Assembly (NCBI GenBank): GCA_022819645.1
Contig: JAJEGU010000082.1
Coordinates: 1 to 57,518 of the forward strand
Direction of reading: 5' to 3'
Length of the DNA: 57,518 bases
Source of the DNA: Pseudomonadales bacterium
GTDB lineage: Bacteria; Pseudomonadota; Gammaproteobacteria; Pseudomonadales; Pseudohongiellaceae
Part shown: in pieces, positions 54,631 to 57,518 of the stretch
Position numbering within the stretch: the stretch's first letter is position 1
Layout of the letters: every line of letters starts with the position of its first letter
The notes under the pieces: model-generated
Database searches by the model: none
Told to the model about the DNA's origin: nothing
What the model saw: only the letters and a program-made list of their open reading frames with translations
Made by a program: the position numbers and the translations under genes

Positions 54631-55661
54631 GCCTCCTCGATGCCAGCGACCGGCCGCCCTGGCCCTGGCAGGAAGCCGTCTGGCGGCGCCTGTGCCGGCA
54701 GCGGCGGCAACAAAGTCTGGCCCATGCCTATCTGTTCTGCGGTGACAGCGGAGCCGGTAGCGCGGGATTCATTCATGAATTCGCCAACTTGCTGCTGTGT
54801 GAAAGTCCTGTGGACCAGCGCGCCTGCCGCCAATGCCGCAGTTGCCGCGCCGGCGGCGCCGAACATCATCCTGACCTGCTACAGGTGCTGCTCGAAGAAG
54901 GCAAGAAGGAACTCGGCATCGGCCAGATTCGCGAACTCACCGAATTCCTCAGCCGCAGCGGATTTTCCGGGCTTGCCCGGGTCGCCATGATTCCCCAGGC
55001 CGAAAGACTCACGCTTGCCGCCGCCAATGCGTTATTGAAAACCCTGGAAGAACCCGCCGACCGAACCTTTCTGCTACTCGCCGCGGTCAGCCCGGGCCGT
55101 CTCTTGCCCACTATCCGCAGCCGCTGCCAGATTCTGCCCTTGCCGGGTCCCGACCCCGCAAGCGCCGCGGACTGGCTGCAACAACAGGCTGGCCGGCAAC
55201 AGGCGCAACTTTCCGAGAAGGCGCTGAATGAACTGTTGGAAGCCTGCGGCAACCGCCCCCTGGAAGCGCTGGCCGCATTGCGCTCGGGCAAACAGGAAGG
55301 ACTTGCCGCCATGCGACGATGCTTGCATGGATTGCTCAGCGGTGAAACCGGTATCCATAAAGTGGTCACTGATGTGGGAAAAATCGGCGAAACCGCGGTT
55401 TTCGAGCAGCTTTCCATCATCTCGACTATAGTTATCCGGGGCCTCATCGAGGATGCCTGGCAAAACCCGGAAAACCGCAGCCTTGCCGAGGCCCTGCCGG
55501 GAGAGGGTCGCGCAGCAAGGCTTGCCGCCCTGCTCGAGTTTCACCGGCAAGTCATCGAGGCCAGAAAACTGCTGGCGGGGCCGGGAAACCCCAATCCGCA
55601 GTTGCTGCTGGAAAGCGTTCTGCTTTGCTGGCAGCGGCAAGGCGGAGAGCAGGCGGCCTGA
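54627..55661 (+). CDS. holB: DNA polymerase III subunit delta'
   Basis: The delta' clamp-loader subunit (344 residues) is an AAA+ protein that lacks a working ATP site. The zinc-binding cysteines are in LCESPVDQRACRQCRSC. AAANALLKTLEEPADRTFLL and the arginine-finger SRC motif in IRSRCQILPLPGP are visible. The C-terminal helical domain follows, with AALRSGKQEGL-type helices. It overlaps tmk by 4 nt, and pilZ follows after 31 nt, the usual gammaproteobacterial order. Confidence 0.93.
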   Translation: MSLLDASDRPPWPWQEAVWRRLCRQRRQQSLAHAYLFCGDSGAGSAGFIHEFANLLLCESPVDQRACRQCRSCRAGGAEHHPDLLQVLLEEGKKELGIGQIRELTEFLSRSGFSGLARVAMIPQAERLTLAAANALLKTLEEPADRTFLLLAAVSPGRLLPTIRSRCQILPLPGPDPASAADWLQQQAGRQQAQLSEKALNELLEACGNRPLEALAALRSGKQEGLAAMRRCLHGLLSGETGIHKVVTDVGKIGETAVFEQLSIISTIVIRGLIEDAWQNPENRSLAEALPGEGRAARLAALLEFHRQVIEARKLLAGPGNPNPQLLLESVLLCWQRQGGEQAA

Positions 55662-55692
55662 GCGGGCAACAAACAGCGGAAGGAGCGGAATC

Positions 55693-56046
55693 ATGCGGCA
55701 ACAGCAGGGCAGGGTGCTTCCCCTGCATATCGACAGTCCCGACAGTTTGCAGGCCATGTGGATGCCTTTCATCCTCTCCGGCGGGCTGTTCATCCCCGGG
55801 GCGGAAGCCGGCGAACTGCGGGAAAAAGTCTTTCTGCTGCTTTTGCTGCCAGGGATCGAGGAACGAATCGCCGTGGGTGGCGAAGTGATCTGGATCAATC
55901 CCGCGGGAACCGTCCCCGGCGCTCCGTTACCGGGAATCGGCGTTCGATTGCTCCAAAACGACGGCGCGGCCAAAAAAGCCATCGAGCATTGCCTGGCCGA
56001 AGCCCTGCCTGGCCAGCAGCCGCTGTACTGCCGGGAAAACCCTTGA
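55693..56046 (+). CDS. pilZ: Type IV pilus PilZ-domain protein
   Basis: A 117-residue protein matching the PilZ found after holB in Pseudomonas and relatives, needed for type IV pilus assembly. It shows FILSGGLFIPGAEAGELREK and VGGEVIWINPAG, then GIGVRLLQNDGAAKKAIE, the PilZ beta-barrel order. The RxxxR and (D/N)xSxxG c-di-GMP motifs are not clear, as in true PilZ, which does not bind the nucleotide. The ATG at 55693 has AGGAG 8 nt upstream; the longer frame overlaps holB. Other pilus genes are not in the window. Confidence 0.88.
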   Translation: MRQQQGRVLPLHIDSPDSLQAMWMPFILSGGLFIPGAEAGELREKVFLLLLLPGIEERIAVGGEVIWINPAGTVPGAPLPGIGVRLLQNDGAAKKAIEHCLAEALPGQQPLYCRENP

Positions 56047-57392
56047 AATCGTTCGATTTTGACTTTTTTGTCATTGGCGCCGGCTCCGGCGGTGTACGCG
56101 CGAGCCGGATTGCCGCCGACCTCGGCGCCCGGGTCGCGGTGGCGGAAGAGCGCGATTTTGGCGGCACCTGCGTCAATATGGGCTGCGTGCCCAAGAAACT
56201 GTTCAGCTATGCCGCCCATTATGCCGAAGACTGGCAGGACAGCCGCGGTTTCGGCTGGAACCCGGGAGCCCCCGAGTTCCACTGGGAAACGTTGCTCGCC
56301 AACAAGAACCGGGAAATCAGTCGCCTTAATGGTATTTATCGGGAAATCCTCGCAAGCCGGGGAATCCGGATCTTCAGCGAACGCGCAAGACTCGCCGGGC
56401 CCAACCTCGTGGAGGTGGGAGGCAAGCGCCACAGCGCCCGCTGCATTCTCCTTGCCACAGGTGGTTGGCCTTGGAAAAATCCTTTTCCCGGCAATGAGTT
56501 GGCCATTACTTCTAATGAAATATTTCATCTTTCGAAGCTGCCACGGGCAATGCTCATCTACGGTGGTGGTTATATCGCCACCGAGTTCGCCAGTATCCTC
56601 CACGGCCTCGGCGTGGAAGTCACGCTCGTTTATCGTGGCGACACACTGCTGAGAGGATTCGACGAAGACCTGCGAACCTTCATTACTCGAACCCTGGCCA
56701 GCAAGTTCCGGCTGGAACTGAACCGACAGATCGTGGAAATCGAGCGTATCGACACCGGGCAGTTGCGGGTAATCCTCGATTCCGGCAAGGAATACCGCGT
56801 CGGAGAAACCCTCTGCGCGACAGGTCGCAGGCCCATGACCCAAGACCTCGGCCTTGAGCACACCGCCATCCGGACCAGTTCCAGGGGCGCCATTCAGGTC
56901 GATGGCCGTTTTGAAACCTCAGAGCCGGGCGTATTCGCGGTGGGCGACGTGATCGACCGTGTCACCCTGACCCCGGTGGCGCTCGCCGAAGGCCAGCTCG
57001 TCGCCCGCCGCCTGTTCGGCGAACAGGACCGCCAAATGGACTACCAGTACATCCCAAGCGCCGTGTTCTGCCACCCGAACATCGCCACCGTGGGCCGCAC
57101 CGAAGTCGAGGCCCGGGCCAACGGCGAAGCATACGAGGTTTACCAGTCCCAAACCCGTCCCATGAAACACAGCCTCAGCGGCAGGGACGAACAGGCCTTC
57201 ATCAAACTCATCGTCCACAGCGAATCCCAGCGAGTCATCGGACTTCACCTTGCAGCCCCCGACGCCGGCGAACTCGCCCAGGGATTCGCCGTAGCCATGA
57301 ACTGCGGCGCCACCAAGGCCCACTTCGACCAGACCATAGGCATCCACCCAACCCTCGCCGAAGAACTTGTTACCCTCCGAACCCCACGCTGA
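56043..57392 (+). CDS. gor: Glutathione-disulfide reductase
   Basis: This 449-residue flavoprotein reduces oxidised glutathione with NADPH. The FAD motif is GAGSGGVRASRIAADLGA, and the redox disulfide is in GGTCVNMGCVPKKLF. The NADPH site is YGGGYIATEFASILHGLG, whose arginines downstream (VYRGDTLLRGFDED) fit NADPH rather than NADH. The active histidine is in GIHPTLAEEL. It starts at a TTG overlapping the pilZ stop by 3 nt. Trypanothione or mercury reductases are excluded by motif and length. It is the last gene in the window. Confidence 0.92.
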   Translation: MKSFDFDFFVIGAGSGGVRASRIAADLGARVAVAEERDFGGTCVNMGCVPKKLFSYAAHYAEDWQDSRGFGWNPGAPEFHWETLLANKNREISRLNGIYREILASRGIRIFSERARLAGPNLVEVGGKRHSARCILLATGGWPWKNPFPGNELAITSNEIFHLSKLPRAMLIYGGGYIATEFASILHGLGVEVTLVYRGDTLLRGFDEDLRTFITRTLASKFRLELNRQIVEIERIDTGQLRVILDSGKEYRVGETLCATGRRPMTQDLGLEHTAIRTSSRGAIQVDGRFETSEPGVFAVGDVIDRVTLTPVALAEGQLVARRLFGEQDRQMDYQYIPSAVFCHPNIATVGRTEVEARANGEAYEVYQSQTRPMKHSLSGRDEQAFIKLIVHSESQRVIGLHLAAPDAGELAQGFAVAMNCGATKAHFDQTIGIHPTLAEELVTLRTPR

Positions 57393-57406
57393 TCGCCAAC
57401 CCCTGT

Positions 57407-57438
57407 TATGTCCGGTAATAAAGATTACCGGACATAAT
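57407..57438. repeat. Perfect 14-bp palindrome
   Basis: TTATGTCCGGTAAT-AAAG-ATTACCGGACATAA lies 15 nt after gor. The stem is not followed by a T run. ACCGGAC appears again in the next 25 bases (57452-57457 CCGGAC). It may be a terminator, an operator or the end of a mobile element outside the window. Confidence 0.7.
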
Positions 57439-57482
57439 GGGCTATACTCACCGGACGTCGGCCATTCCCAATTAAATTTGCA

Positions 57483-57500
57483 CCCCCCCCCCCCCCCCCC
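57483..57500. repeat. 18-base poly-C tract
   Basis: A run of 18 C residues, followed by GATGAAACTTAAGTC and the window end. It is either a sequencing or scaffold-edge artefact or a slippage tract before a start codon. Confidence 0.8.
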
Positions 57501-57518
57501 GATGAAACTTAAGTCACC

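Overview
The window is one contiguous piece of a GC-rich, gene-dense chromosome from a gammaproteobacterium. The main grounds are a Pseudomonas-like TCA supercluster (gltA divergent from sdhCDAB-sucAB-lpd-sucCD), the rpmF-plsX-fabDG-acpP-fabF-mltG-tmk-holB-pilZ operon order, a DUF3450/ExbB/ExbB/ExbD/TonB/TPR energy-transduction locus, and single copies of recR, rnd, hrpA, mlaA, dusA, gltX, argS, htpG and rluC. I cannot name the genus from sequence alone. Most of the window is ordinary core genome; the accessory content is one large repeat protein, one toxin-antitoxin island and several families of small intergenic repeats.

Layout. 1-168: tandem hairpin repeat. 169-7381: recR, rnd, a small membrane protein, class I fumarase, an M15 peptidase, hpf, a DUF1244 protein and fadD. 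7411-15036: hrpA and an mlaA homologue, then leftward terB-like, dusA and gltX. 15177-15252: tRNA-Ala(GGC). 15450-16730: gltA (leftward). 17162-28282: sdhCDAB-sucAB-lpdA-sucCD, supplying succinate dehydrogenase, 2-oxoglutarate dehydrogenase and succinyl-CoA synthetase as a series of overlapping or closely spaced genes. 28582-33825: six-gene TonB2-type locus. 33916-35905: htpG behind a near-consensus heat-shock promoter. 36009-37745: argS (leftward). 37896-43994: a 2032-residue serralysin-like protein with 11 Calx-beta domains and RTX repeats. 44035-44976: rluC-like. 45002-47531: toxin-antitoxin island. 47955-57392: ribosomal protein L32, fatty-acid synthesis, mltG, tmk, holB, pilZ and gor. The window ends in a perfect palindrome and an 18-C run.

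The most notable observation is that the toxin-antitoxin island looks like an insertion inside higB. The first 64 codons of a HigB-type toxin lie at 47531-47340, and the remaining 32 codons plus stop lie at 45419-45321, directly before higA. About 1.93 kb lies between them, carrying a FitAB/VapBC-type pair, an unpaired Phd-type antitoxin and two exported-protein ORFs, all in the same direction. The second is a 163-bp foldback repeat present twice (13369-13535 and 25989-26154), each copy supplying the last codons and the stop of an essential gene (gltX, lpdA) in different reading frames. A third is a set of modular hairpins with a recurring GC-GCA-GC loop and variable, self-complementary stems.

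Regulation visible in the sequence includes a sigma32 promoter for htpG, strong sigma70 promoters for tRNA-Ala, gltA and rpmF, and a near-identical -10/initial-transcript sequence shared by rpmF and fabG. fabH is missing from its usual place between plsX and fabD, where a GNRA-capped hairpin is found instead. All assignments are by reading motifs and comparing with remembered families; no database search was run.
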